Shown in pieces: positions 1-8,056 of a DNA stretch of 64,000 nt. A model generated the notes under the pieces. The model was not told the origin of the DNA and searched no databases. It worked only from the letters and a program-made list of their open reading frames with translations. The DNA is from Paenibacillus camelliae (GTDB lineage: Bacteria > Bacillota > Bacilli > Paenibacillales > Paenibacillaceae). Position 1 is the first letter of the stretch; the number at the start of each line of letters is the position of its first letter. Location of the stretch: the NCBI RefSeq assembly GCF_023715345.1, contig NZ_JAMBNY010000016.1:1-64000 (forward strand), read 5' to 3'. The translations under genes and the position numbers were made by a program.

Positions 1-126
1 CTCTTGGACTGAGAAGTTTAACGGACAGATACAGTCTTTTGCGGAATATGACATGAACCGCCGTGTACCGAACGGTATGCACGGTGGTGTGAGAGGACGG
101 GGGCTAGCCGCCCCCTCCTACTCGAT
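1..126 (+). mobile_element. 3' end of a group II intron (domains V and VI), bacterial class C type
   Basis: The segment at about 55-95 folds as a domain V-like hairpin: ACCGCCGTG pairs with CACGGTGGT, there is a two-base bulge, and a short upper helix closes a GAAC loop. It is followed by a GC-rich hairpin (GGGGGC / GCCCCC, near 99-115) and the 3' end CTACTCGAT, the ending I associate with class C introns. The reverse transcriptase/maturase and the 5' part lie outside the window. Class C introns usually insert just after transcription terminators, so the 3' boundary is placed at about 126. Bases 127-255 hold no recognisable gene. Confidence 0.75.
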
Positions 127-255
127 TGCTATAAGGATCTATAAGGATTTTCTTAGTTTAATGTTTCGTTTTGAAATAGACACCTCTCTAGTTTTATGAC
201 AGTATGGAAAATAGAAAAGAGGATATTTATTGTAGATTAGAAAGGAAGCTGGATT

Positions 256-1179
256 ATGATTATAGCCCTGATCTTATTATCCACTGCATTATTAGCTCAG
301 ACGGTATATTTTCTTTACTATAAAAATCAGATAAAAGATATCGGTAATCAGTTATCTTTTATTTCTAAGCATGATTCTTTCAAATTTGTCCATATACAAG
401 TCAGACCTAAAGAAATTTATCAACTAGTCGATATTTGCAACAGCTTGTTAAGAGGTCAGAGGGAATTAAACCAGCAATTTATTAAAAAAAATGAAGAAAT
501 CAATACGACCATTATAAGCTTGTCTCATGACATAAGAACGCCATTGACATCACTTGGCGGTTATCTTCAAATGGCTGAAAGTACACAATCTTTAACGGAA
601 AAATCGCGTTACATCGGGCTAGCTCAAACTAGAATGAAGCAAATGGTCACATTGGTAGATGAATTATTCTTTTATACAAAACTTCAAAATCCGGAATTCG
701 TTTTAGATTTAGATTCATTGGACGTTATAGATGTTTTGCAAAAGCGACTATTTTATTTTATTGATGAGTTTTCTCGTGGTGAGTCAGAGCCTGAATTGGA
801 GTTGCCTGAATCGCCAATTTACATACTTAGTAATAGCAATGCGTTGGAAAGAATATTTGAAAATATTATTAAAAATTATTTCTTGCACGGTGACCGTGAT
901 CGTTCACTTTCCATTCGGTGTGAAAACGAGTCGGATAAGGTTGTTATTCACTTTACTAATCAATTGAAGCATGACCAGTCCATTCAAGCGGATAAAATTT
1001 TTACTCGTTTTTATAAAGAAGATCTTTCACGGAGCATACATTCTTCTGGGTTAGGACTTTTCATCGTGAAAACATTAATGGAGAAAATGGGTGGCAGTGT
1101 TCAGGTAAGCTTGGAAGGGAAGCAATTTTGTTTAAGTATAACTTTTGTGAAGGCTGAGAAGGAGAAGGAATATGTATGA
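256..1179 (+). CDS. Sensor histidine kinase with a single N-terminal membrane segment
   Basis: A 307-residue histidine kinase that would autophosphorylate and pass phosphate to the response regulator encoded next. One hydrophobic segment covers residues 1-20 and there is no extracellular sensor domain. The H-box SLSHDIRTP places the phospho-acceptor at H91, the N-box ENIIKN lies at 202-207 and the G-box SSGLGLFIVK at 263-272. The start is preceded by AGGAAG. The gene overlaps the regulator by 8 bases, and an ABC transporter follows. This order is typical of systems that sense antimicrobial peptides or cell-envelope stress and induce a dedicated exporter. The ligand cannot be told from sequence. 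Confidence 0.9.
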   Translation: MIIALILLSTALLAQTVYFLYYKNQIKDIGNQLSFISKHDSFKFVHIQVRPKEIYQLVDICNSLLRGQRELNQQFIKKNEEINTTIISLSHDIRTPLTSLGGYLQMAESTQSLTEKSRYIGLAQTRMKQMVTLVDELFFYTKLQNPEFVLDLDSLDVIDVLQKRLFYFIDEFSRGESEPELELPESPIYILSNSNALERIFENIIKNYFLHGDRDRSLSIRCENESDKVVIHFTNQLKHDQSIQADKIFTRFYKEDLSRSIHSSGLGLFIVKTLMEKMGGSVQVSLEGKQFCLSITFVKAEKEKEYV

Positions 1180-1870
1180 GTTCAAGGTGCAGCAGCACCA
1201 AATTCTAATTGTTGAAGATGACGAGCATATCAACAATATTATTAAGGATGTTCTTCAAAAAGAGAATTTACGATGCACACAGGCATACTCCGGTACCGAA
1301 GCCAAGCTCATTGCAGCACGCGATCAATTTCAGCTGATTATTTTGGATCTTATGCTTCCTGGACTGTCTGGGGAAGGCTTTATGCAGTATTTGAGGGATG
1401 AACTGAAGTGCGATACGCCGGTCATCGTGTTATCGGCCAAAGATCAATTAGATCAAAAGCTGAATTTATTCGAGTTAGGTGCAGTAGATTATGTTACAAA
1501 GCCGTTTGAAGTGAAGGAGCTGCTTGCAAGAATCAATGTACATTTACATAGAAACACAAAAACGGAAAGCTCTGATCATTATCGTCACAAAAATCTTATC
1601 CTAAATTGTACCACTCGAAGTGTCGTCGTTAATCAAACCGAGCTTAATGTAACAAGGCAGGAATATCGAATTATTGAGCTATTGCTGAAAAACCCTTCTC
1701 GCATATTTACGAAGCAGGATTTGTACGAGCTCGGCTGGGACGATATGTATATGGGAGAGGACAAGACTATTACTGTTCACATCAGCAATATTCGCAAAAA
1801 AATTAAAATGTATGATGATCAAACTTATATTGATACCGTCTGGGGAATTGGTTTTAGATTAAGTCCATAA
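1172..1870 (+). CDS. OmpR/PhoB-family response regulator
   Basis: A 232-residue two-component response regulator. The receiver domain covers about residues 10-120, with the acidic pair E15/D16, the phospho-acceptor D59 in ILDLMLPG and the conserved K110 in VTKPF. A C-terminal winged-helix DNA-binding domain (about 135-230) ends with the usual TVWGIGFRL motif. The gene overlaps the kinase by 8 bases, so the two are translationally coupled, and it lies just upstream of the ABC transporter genes. The likely target is the transporter promoter in 1871-1950, where ACTTT occurs twice close together (about 1873-1882), but no convincing binding site could be assigned. Confidence 0.92.
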   Translation: MYEFKVQQHQILIVEDDEHINNIIKDVLQKENLRCTQAYSGTEAKLIAARDQFQLIILDLMLPGLSGEGFMQYLRDELKCDTPVIVLSAKDQLDQKLNLFELGAVDYVTKPFEVKELLARINVHLHRNTKTESSDHYRHKNLILNCTTRSVVVNQTELNVTRQEYRIIELLLKNPSRIFTKQDLYELGWDDMYMGEDKTITVHISNIRKKIKMYDDQTYIDTVWGIGFRLSP

Positions 1871-1950
1871 AACTTTGAACTTTCTTTACCTTTTCTGAGA
1901 GATATATTGGCATTTAGTTTGTAGACTATGTCTAACGGGAGGTGTCAAAT

Positions 1951-2877
1951 ATGACGAGCACAATCATAGAAGTTAGACAGCTTACAAAAAAGTTTAAGGC
2001 GAAAACAGCGGTATATAACGCAGATTTCAAAATAGCGAGAGGTGAAATTTTCGGATTGATTGGTCAAAATGGAGCGGGTAAATCCACTTTGCTCAAAATG
2101 ATTGGAGGGCTAATTCATTCCACCTCGGGTGAGATTTATTTCTTTGACCGCTCAGAATCAAAGGACCAGTCTTTTTTTGAGAGAATGGGGCTGCTAATTG
2201 AAAATCCGGGATTATATCCTCAGTACACCGCATATAAAACGCTGCAGCTATTAGCTATCGCTTATGGGCTCAAGAGCCCAAACCAATATATTATTCACTT
2301 GTTACGACTAGTAGGCCTTGATGCTTCTGATAAGACAAAGGTAAAAAACTATTCCATGGGGATGAAGCAGAAGCTAGGTATTGCCATTGCGTTGCTTGGA
2401 AGTCCAGACGTTTTAATATTAGATGAACCGATTAATGGTTTAGACCCGCAAGGTATCGTTGAGATGAGAAAGTTAATCCTAGAGTTGAATAAGACGGGGC
2501 TTACCATTATTATTTCTAGCCATATCTTAGAGGAATTATCGAAGATCGCGACAACATACGCCATCATCCATAAAGGTAAGATCATAGAAGTTATCTCTAA
2601 AGATGATTTACTGCTTAAGTGTGAGGAACGGATCGAGCTTGAAGTTGATCATGTTGAAGAGGTGTTGCCAGTTTTGGAACAGCAGCTGAACATAAGCAAT
2701 TATAGAGTCATTGATCAACAGAATGTGCATATCTACGACTCCCATATTGAAAATCATCAAATCGTTCATCTACTTGCTAGAAATCAAAAGCTGGTGCATT
2801 CCATTGTTAAGTATAAGATGAGCTTGGAGCAATATTTTTTAGAATTGACAAAGAGTGCAGGTGAATTGCATGCTTAA
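1951..2877 (+). CDS. ABC transporter ATP-binding protein (BcrA-like, antimicrobial peptide type)
   Basis: A 308-residue ATPase subunit. The Walker A motif GQNGAGKST lies at 38-46, the signature YSMGMKQK at 134-141 and Walker B LILDEP near 155-160. About 90 residues follow the ATPase core, as in BcrA/SpaF-type subunits. The ATG at 1951 is preferred over an in-frame GTG at 1942 because that GTG lies inside the ribosome site GGGAGG. The gene overlaps the permease gene by 8 bases. With the adjoining two-component system it probably forms an inducible resistance or immunity exporter for a lantibiotic-like or bacitracin-like peptide; the substrate is inferred from context only. Confidence 0.9.
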   Translation: MTSTIIEVRQLTKKFKAKTAVYNADFKIARGEIFGLIGQNGAGKSTLLKMIGGLIHSTSGEIYFFDRSESKDQSFFERMGLLIENPGLYPQYTAYKTLQLLAIAYGLKSPNQYIIHLLRLVGLDASDKTKVKNYSMGMKQKLGIAIALLGSPDVLILDEPINGLDPQGIVEMRKLILELNKTGLTIIISSHILEELSKIATTYAIIHKGKIIEVISKDDLLLKCEERIELEVDHVEEVLPVLEQQLNISNYRVIDQQNVHIYDSHIENHQIVHLLARNQKLVHSIVKYKMSLEQYFLELTKSAGELHA

Positions 2878-3634
2878 TATATTTAGGATGGACTTGCATC
2901 GTTTTATTACGAACAAAATCATGTATATACTGCTCTTGGTTTTTTGCGCGTTTCAGATTTTCGGAATATTTATGTTTAAGCAATATGCACAGCCAATTCA
3001 AGCTGGTGGAATAGATATTAGTAAAATGAATGAGAGTGAGTTTATTCAACACTTATTCTCGCAGCCACCCTCTTGGATATTGATCTATATCTTTGTATTC
3101 TGTGTATATTTCTATTTCAGTGAATATAATTCTGGTTTTTATAAAAATTATATTACGATGAAGAAGGCTCGAGTTTACTCGGTCGTTTCAAAAATTTTGG
3201 TTCAAGCTATTTTTACGGTCTTTATGATGGTTGCTATGGTTGTATCTGATTTGATCGGCAGGGGAATCTTTTTTGATAATACTTCGATAGGTGATCTGGG
3301 GTATTTTGCAAAATTATTGATCGGCTTGTTTTTACTCCTGTGGGCTTTTTCCATCTTAATCCTATGTACCTCCATATTCACTAGAAGCATGCTTGTAAGC
3401 TTTGGTATCGCGCTGGTCTTAGTACTGAATGTGGTTGGTATGATATTCGCTGTTTTAGAATCATTGCTGGACAACGTCTACTTGTCTCAATACTTGCTAG
3501 TTAGTACAATCTACAGCACATTTGATTATAATCATGGAAGGGATTTAATTCATATCGCTAGCGTAGCGACTGTGACACTCCTGCTGTTCGCTTTTATTGC
3601 TATTCGGTTAAAAATAAAAGAGGATCTGAGGTAA
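2870..3634 (+). CDS. ABC transporter permease, ABC-2/BcrB type
   Basis: A 254-residue integral membrane protein with about six hydrophobic segments. The first follows an amphipathic N-terminus at about residues 16-36, then comes an extracytoplasmic loop, and the remaining segments run to the C-terminal basic tail RLKIKEDLR. The ATG at 2870 sits seven bases after AGGTG within the end of the ATPase gene and is preferred over an upstream in-frame GTG at 2855. It would form the membrane channel for the upstream ATPase. It is weakly conserved in sequence, as is usual for this permease class. Confidence 0.85.
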   Translation: MLNIFRMDLHRFITNKIMYILLLVFCAFQIFGIFMFKQYAQPIQAGGIDISKMNESEFIQHLFSQPPSWILIYIFVFCVYFYFSEYNSGFYKNYITMKKARVYSVVSKILVQAIFTVFMMVAMVVSDLIGRGIFFDNTSIGDLGYFAKLLIGLFLLLWAFSILILCTSIFTRSMLVSFGIALVLVLNVVGMIFAVLESLLDNVYLSQYLLVSTIYSTFDYNHGRDLIHIASVATVTLLLFAFIAIRLKIKEDLR

Positions 3635-3676
3635 AACAGGAGGAGTAGCAATCGAACAACAATCCAACTCTACATG

Positions 3677-3719
3677 CAACAAGCAAACCACGCCAAATAG
3701 AGGTGTGGTTTGCTTGTTG
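3677..3719 (+). terminator. Hairpin after the two-component/ABC operon
   Basis: An 18-bp stem (3677-3694 with 3702-3719, one G:T pair) closes a 7-base loop 43 bases after the permease stop codon. There is no strong T-run after the stem, so termination may be partial. Confidence 0.6.
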
Positions 3720-3780
3720 ATATGCACATACGAAACTTGTTAAGGATTACATTTTTTACTTAATTTTTACTGTATGCCTA

Positions 3781-3830
3781 TTGACTTGACTGCTACTTAG
3801 TAATACTATATAGTGGTAGTAAGTAATACT
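3781..3830 (+). promoter_or_regulatory. Overlapping promoters with a paired operator for the padR operon
   Basis: TTGACT occurs at 3781-3786 and again at 3786-3791. Each lies 17 bases upstream of a plausible -10 box, TACTAT (3804-3809) and TATAGT (3809-3814). The near-palindrome AGTAATACT occurs at 3799-3807 and 3822-3830, 23 bases apart, covering the -10 and the start region. This suits autorepression by the PadR protein encoded next. Confidence 0.6.
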
Positions 3831-3862
3831 GAATACCTGTCATACAGAATAGTGAGGTGTAG

Positions 3863-4189
3863 ATGCTGGATAACTTAACAGAAATGCTCAAAGGCGTACT
3901 TGAGGGCTGCGTACTTGAAATTATAAGCCGCGAAGAAACCTATGGCTATGAAATTACGCGGCAGCTTAACGCTCTTGGATTTCAAGATGTCGTGGAGGGA
4001 ACGGTGTACACGATTCTAGTTCGTCTTGAAAAAAATAAGCTAGTAGAGATTAGCAAGAAGCCATCGGAAATGGGACCGCCTAGAAAGTTTTTTTCGCTCA
4101 ACGAAGCGGGGCGTGAAGAACTGCAAAGGTTCTGGAGTAAATGGGAGTTTGTGTCATCCAAAATAAATGAGCTAAAGGAGCGGGAATAA
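3863..4189 (+). CDS. PadR-family transcriptional regulator
   Basis: A 108-residue winged-helix repressor. The N-terminal stretch LEIISREETYGYEITRQL is the PadR signature and is followed by the usual wing ending in RKFFSLNEAGREEL. The C-terminal dimerisation part is short. The ATG follows GTGAGGTG. The gene starts a three-gene unit with two DUF1048 genes, a combination seen often in Firmicutes, and ends 2 bases before the next start codon. Autorepression through the AGTAATACT pair upstream is likely. The effector is unknown. Confidence 0.92.
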   Translation: MLDNLTEMLKGVLEGCVLEIISREETYGYEITRQLNALGFQDVVEGTVYTILVRLEKNKLVEISKKPSEMGPPRKFFSLNEAGREELQRFWSKWEFVSSKINELKERE

Positions 4190-4191
4190 TA

Positions 4192-4539
4192 ATGAGCTTT
4201 TGGGAAAAAGTCACAGGAAGTGACATAACTAAAGAAATGAAGGCATTTGAAACACGTGTCAAAAAGCTGCCAGCGGAATATCAAGCGGCATGGGAACAAA
4301 TCAATACTCATCTATGGCAGCACTCTGATTTCACTGGTCGTAAGCTTATGCCGATCCTTGACGGTGTGCTTGGCCTGCTCGAAGAAACGGCGGCGGATGG
4401 TCAGCGTGTGCATGATGCTCTGGGTGACGATATTAAGGGCTTCTGTTCAGCGTTACTAGGCGTGGATGGTGTAAAGTCTTATCGCGATAAGTGGCGTGAG
4501 CAGTTGAACAATAATATCGCAAAAAAACTAGGTAAATAG
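4192..4539 (+). CDS. DUF1048 family protein, first copy
   Basis: A 115-residue soluble, mostly helical protein of the DUF1048 family, recognised by the pattern around KLPAEYQAAWEQIN and the tail D(D/V)xxFCxxL. It starts 2 bases after padR stops and is followed 11 bases later by a second, diverged family member, so the pair probably arose by duplication. No biochemical role is established for the family to my knowledge. The constant link to PadR genes suggests a stress or drug response accessory. Confidence 0.85.
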   Translation: MSFWEKVTGSDITKEMKAFETRVKKLPAEYQAAWEQINTHLWQHSDFTGRKLMPILDGVLGLLEETAADGQRVHDALGDDIKGFCSALLGVDGVKSYRDKWREQLNNNIAKKLGK

Positions 4540-4550
4540 GAGGGGTTAAT

Positions 4551-4901
4551 ATGAGCATACAAGATATGATACAAGGTAAAAAAGAGTGGCGCGCGCATAT
4601 GGCGCGTGTCAAAGCACTTCCTGAAGATTATCGGTTTGTATATAAAGAGATTCAAAAATATTTCTTTAAGGTGGGACCAGTTGAATTAAACAACGGAATT
4701 GGTTTGCTCTCGGGGATTGTCGATTTATTTGAAGAAGGGGCTGCATTAGGGAAAGGTGTGCTTGAAGTGACGGGCAATGATGTAGCAGCTTTCTGTGACG
4801 ATTTAATCAAAGATTCGAAGACCTACACTGATATCTATCAAGAATACGTTGATCAGGAAGTGAATAAGGCCATGAACAAGGTTAAGGGGAAAAGTAAGTA
4901 A
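4551..4901 (+). CDS. DUF1048 family protein, second copy
   Basis: A 116-residue protein sharing the DUF1048 layout with its upstream neighbour: LPEDYRFVYKEIQ near residue 25, LLSGIVDLFEEGAALGKGV near 58, and the GNDVAAFCDDLI block near 78, matching the GDDIKGFCSALL block of the first copy. The ribosome site AGGAGG precedes the ATG. The C-terminus is lysine-rich. The two copies could form a heteromer; this is inference from linkage only. Confidence 0.85.
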   Translation: MSIQDMIQGKKEWRAHMARVKALPEDYRFVYKEIQKYFFKVGPVELNNGIGLLSGIVDLFEEGAALGKGVLEVTGNDVAAFCDDLIKDSKTYTDIYQEYVDQEVNKAMNKVKGKSK

Positions 4902-4988
4902 ATCGACCAATTTTTTTTATAATCTCTATATTTGTTGAATAGCTGATATAACGAGCGATCAATCTGCTTAAGCTAAGCCACAAACAAA

Positions 4989-5013
4989 ATCGGCCCTCGT
5001 AGGAAGGGCCGAT
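4989..5013 (-). terminator. Terminator of the ABC exporter gene
   Basis: ATCGGCCCT (4989-4997) pairs perfectly with AGGGCCGAT (5005-5013). Read on the minus strand the stem is followed by TTTTGTTTG, so it serves the exporter gene ending at 5028. It may also stop transcription from the DUF1048 genes. Confidence 0.8.
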
Positions 5014-5027
5014 GGTTATGTTTCACT

Positions 5028-6770
5028 CTATACTTGGTGCTCGAATTGCTTCGCATACAGCTGTGCGTATACACCGCCGCGTGCTAGCAGTGATTGGTGC
5101 GTACCCTGTTCTGCGATCCCGTCTTTCGTTAGTACGATAATTCGCCCAGCATTGCGAATCGTAGATAGGCGATGAGCAACAACGATCGTTGTCCGCCCTT
5201 TGGCCAGTATCTCTAGCGATTCCTTAACGATGCTCTCACTTTCATTATCTAGCGAACTGGTCGCTTCATCGAGAATGAGGCAAGGCGGATTCTTCAAAAA
5301 TACACGAGCGATGCTCAGCCGCTGCTTCTGGCCCCCAGAGAGCTTCACGCCTCGTTGTCCGACCTCTGAATGGTAGCCATTAGGCAGACTCATGATAAAA
5401 TCATGAGCGTTCGCTTGTTTTGCTGCGGCCATAATCTCTTCTTCGGTGGCGGAGGGGTTGCCGTAACGGATATTATCTATTACGGTTCCTGCAAATAAGT
5501 AGACGTCCTGCTGTACAACCCCAATAGATTGTCTTAACGAAGACAATTCAAGGTCACGAACATTGATCCCGTCCAGCAGTACTTCACCGTCGGTTACATC
5601 ATAGAAGCGGGGGACAAGTGAGCACAGCGTTGTTTTCCCGATGCCAGACGGACCAACTAGCGCTACATACTCACCGGGCTGTATATGCAGCGACAGGTTT
5701 ACTAGAACATCGTCTAAATGCTCCTCGTAGCGGAAGAAGACATTCTTGAACTCTATCTCCCCGCGTACTTCAGTCATGTTTACTGTACTAGGCTTATTCT
5801 CGATTGCGGGCTTTAGGTTCATTATTTCCATAAAACGCTGGAAGCCTGTTACGCCTTCTTGTAGCTGACTACTCATGTGAGCCAATGCGCGTAGAGGCTC
5901 AGTCATAAATGTTATATAAAGCAAAAACGTAATCAGATCGGATAAATCTAGTGTCTGATTAATGATGTGTGTACTTCCGTAAATGATCACCGCAACGGTG
6001 ATGAGGTGGATCAAAATTTGAAAGCCATTGTAGAATAGAGCTTCAGCCCAGTATGTCTTCTTGCGACTCTCTAGGAAACGTTCATTCTCTGCGTTAAACT
6101 TGTCGATCTCTATCTGCTCATTACTGAATGATTGTACGACTCGAATACCTGACAGACTATTCTCCACTTGCGCGTTAACATCTGAAATTCGTTCTTTGTT
6201 ATGTCGCAGTGTTCTGTTCAGTCTCTTGTTAAATACCAGAGTGAAGACAGCTAGGATAGGCATAAAGCATAGAACAACGACGGCTAATGGTGCGTTGATC
6301 GAGAAAAGGATGACGAATGCGCCAACCGAGCGAATGAAATATCTCATATAGTCTTCGGGACCGTGATGATACAGTTCAGAAAGCAGCAGTAAATCGTTTG
6401 TGATGCGAGACATGAGCTGGCCTACACGTTGTTTATCGTAGAAGCTGAAGGAGAGCTTCTGCATATGAGCAAACAGCTCACTGCGCAAATCCCGTTCCAT
6501 GCGAGCGCCGAGTTCATGGCCTTTATAGTCGATGAAGTGGTTGCCTACTTTCTCGATGACGATCAGCAATACCATGAGACCGCCAATCCAGTACACTTGA
6601 CTCAATGCGGTCGAAAGATCGCTTTCCAGGATGTTCTTCGTAACATGCCTGACGAGCAGCGGGAACACCAGACTAAGAGCGGATACTAATAAAACGCAAG
6701 CCATGATTCCAATAAATAATGATAAATAAGGCTTATAATAAGAAAGAAATCTTTTTACAGGAAATTGCAT
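5028..6770 (-). CDS. ABC exporter with fused membrane and ATPase domains (MsbA/BmrA type)
   Basis: A 580-residue half-transporter expected to work as a homodimer in drug or lipid export. Six membrane segments cover about residues 15-310. The ATPase domain shows Walker A GPSGIGKTT (373-381), the Q-loop VVQQDVYLF, the signature LSGGQ (477-481), Walker B CLILDE (497-502) and the switch H533. The start ATG has only a GGGG-type ribosome site about 10 bases upstream, and that site lies in the 3' arm of a hairpin (6781-6814). A 17-codon leader peptide gene precedes it. The arrangement suggests induction by ribosome-targeting compounds, as known for B. subtilis bmrCD; the substrate is unknown. Confidence 0.93.
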   Translation of the reverse strand: MQFPVKRFLSYYKPYLSLFIGIMACVLLVSALSLVFPLLVRHVTKNILESDLSTALSQVYWIGGLMVLLIVIEKVGNHFIDYKGHELGARMERDLRSELFAHMQKLSFSFYDKQRVGQLMSRITNDLLLLSELYHHGPEDYMRYFIRSVGAFVILFSINAPLAVVVLCFMPILAVFTLVFNKRLNRTLRHNKERISDVNAQVENSLSGIRVVQSFSNEQIEIDKFNAENERFLESRKKTYWAEALFYNGFQILIHLITVAVIIYGSTHIINQTLDLSDLITFLLYITFMTEPLRALAHMSSQLQEGVTGFQRFMEIMNLKPAIENKPSTVNMTEVRGEIEFKNVFFRYEEHLDDVLVNLSLHIQPGEYVALVGPSGIGKTTLCSLVPRFYDVTDGEVLLDGINVRDLELSSLRQSIGVVQQDVYLFAGTVIDNIRYGNPSATEEEIMAAAKQANAHDFIMSLPNGYHSEVGQRGVKLSGGQKQRLSIARVFLKNPPCLILDEATSSLDNESESIVKESLEILAKGRTTIVVAHRLSTIRNAGRIIVLTKDGIAEQGTHQSLLARGGVYAQLYAKQFEHQV

Positions 6771-6780
6771 GGATCGTTAA

Positions 6781-6853
6781 CCCCTTTTTGTGTTTTTAGA
6801 CACATATAAGGGGGGCCGTTCACAAGTTAAGAGATCGTTCCACCCTTATATGC
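6781..6853 (-). promoter_or_regulatory. Putative translational attenuator with alternative hairpins
   Basis: On the minus strand three segments compete. Segment 1 (6840-6853), in the leader codons for Ala-Tyr-Lys-Gly-Gly, can pair at 12 of 13 positions with segment 2 (6803-6815, CCCCCCTTATATG). Segment 2 can instead pair with segment 3 (6781-6786, AAGGGG), the ribosome site of the exporter, with a GTGT/ACAC helix (6800-6803 with 6790-6793) extending the stem. Pairing 1:2 leaves the exporter site free and pairing 2:3 hides it. No T-run follows either stem, so control would be translational. Confidence 0.65.
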
Positions 6854-6880
6854 TTGTGCGGATACCATCATTTTTTTCAT
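6827..6880 (-). CDS. 17-residue leader peptide upstream of the ABC exporter
   Basis: On the minus strand a perfect ribosome site, TAAGGAGG, lies 6 bases upstream of an ATG that opens an 18-codon reading frame encoding MKKMMVSAQAYKGGTIS. The TAA stop is 56 bases before the exporter start. The mRNA would begin just before the ribosome site, since a TATAAT box lies at 6911-6916. The last third of the reading frame forms one arm of an alternative hairpin. This is the classic layout of a regulatory leader peptide; it is not expected to have a function as a free protein. Confidence 0.7.
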   Translation of the reverse strand: MKKMMVSAQAYKGGTIS

Positions 6881-6910
6881 GTCAATTCCTCCTTATAGGT
6901 TAATACCACC

Positions 6911-6939
6911 ATTATAGGCAATTGTGTACAGCGTGTATA
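6911..6939 (-). promoter_or_regulatory. Promoter of the leader peptide/ABC exporter transcript
   Basis: On the minus strand TATACA (6939-6934) lies 17 bases before TATAAT (6916-6911). Transcription would start near 6904, giving a very short untranslated region ahead of the leader peptide ribosome site. Confidence 0.65.
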
Positions 6940-7006
6940 GAAAAATAATCCAACAATTGAACACTTTATAGTAAATTCCAAGAGCGGGGTCAAACGCGTA
7001 AATCAA

Positions 7007-8056
7007 TTATGATTTCATAGACATAGCAAGTCGTATCACCTGCTGTATAGGAGTTGCTGGGTTTTCCATTTGATTGACATCTCCAACAAAAAACATATCC
7101 TTTTCGGGATAGTAAAATGCTAGGGAACCTGTTGAACCAGAATGACCAATTAACTCGCCTTTCCCCGCAAAAAGAGTAGCAAGTCCATTTAGTGGAATTC
7201 TCATATATCCAGCACCGTAATGTATGGGAAACATAGAAGCCTGCAGCCTGTTATTTACTTTTAGTTCATGAAAAACAGTACTATTAAATAACTTTCCTTT
7301 GAAGAAAGCCTTGATAAATACCATTAATTCACGAGCCGTAGAAACACAACCGCCACTTGCCCGAATGCTCCTAATTAATTGGGGACGGGAATAGGCAGTG
7401 TCCTTATAATAAACTTTCGGGATAAAATCATCCTCATTCGTGGGGAGATAAGTATTCTTAAGCTCTAAAGGGTCAAAAATTAATTGTCTATATACATCTT
7501 CCAATGGTGAATTAGTAACAATTTCAATGATTTCTCCGAGGATGTCAAAGTTTATATTGGCGTAATGAGCTCTTTTCCCCATATCTGGTGCAAAGTGTGG
7601 TTTTATTTCCTTCGTCTTAGTTATCGTTTCATCAAATTCAATGTACACATCATTAGAAAGAGCACGTAGCTTCGACTTATTGCTACCCTCTTCAATGGCA
7701 TCCCTCAACCCACTTGTATGGAACAATAAGTTCGAGAGGGTAAGTCTATTAGAATAATCTTGACCTTTGTAGACGTGAAGGTTCTTTAATGTATCTTCTT
7801 TTAAATATTTTGTTAATGCATCGTTCAGTGAAAGTTTTCCTTGCTCTCTCAAAATAAAAATACAAGTGGTTGTGAGCAGCTTTGTAATACTTGCAATAAG
7901 GAATGGCGTATCTACATTCTTACCCCCGTATCCAATACTGTATGAAACATCTCCATTGGAGTTTTCTACGAGAAGAACTGATTCATGTATTTGCTTTTTC
8001 TTTGTAACCTTTTCGAAAATGTTTTGGAATTTTTGTCTTGGAATTTCCATATTCAT
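7007..8056 (-). CDS. Serine hydrolase, beta-lactamase class C/penicillin-binding protein-like
   Basis: A 349-residue member of the serine beta-lactamase-like family. The SxxK motif is S56-I-T-K59, the second motif is Y165-A-N167, and H305-S-G307 replaces KTG, as in esterase and D-aminopeptidase branches. No signal peptide is visible, so the enzyme is probably cytoplasmic and not a classical beta-lactamase. The ATG overlaps the stop of the upstream tetR gene (ATGA) and follows AGGAGG, so the two are translationally coupled. The substrate is unknown; the TetR partner suggests it is induced by a small molecule that it may hydrolyse. Confidence 0.88.
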   Translation of the reverse strand: MNMEIPRQKFQNIFEKVTKKKQIHESVLLVENSNGDVSYSIGYGGKNVDTPFLIASITKLLTTTCIFILREQGKLSLNDALTKYLKEDTLKNLHVYKGQDYSNRLTLSNLLFHTSGLRDAIEEGSNKSKLRALSNDVYIEFDETITKTKEIKPHFAPDMGKRAHYANINFDILGEIIEIVTNSPLEDVYRQLIFDPLELKNTYLPTNEDDFIPKVYYKDTAYSRPQLIRSIRASGGCVSTARELMVFIKAFFKGKLFNSTVFHELKVNNRLQASMFPIHYGAGYMRIPLNGLATLFAGKGELIGHSGSTGSLAFYYPEKDMFFVGDVNQMENPATPIQQVIRLAMSMKS

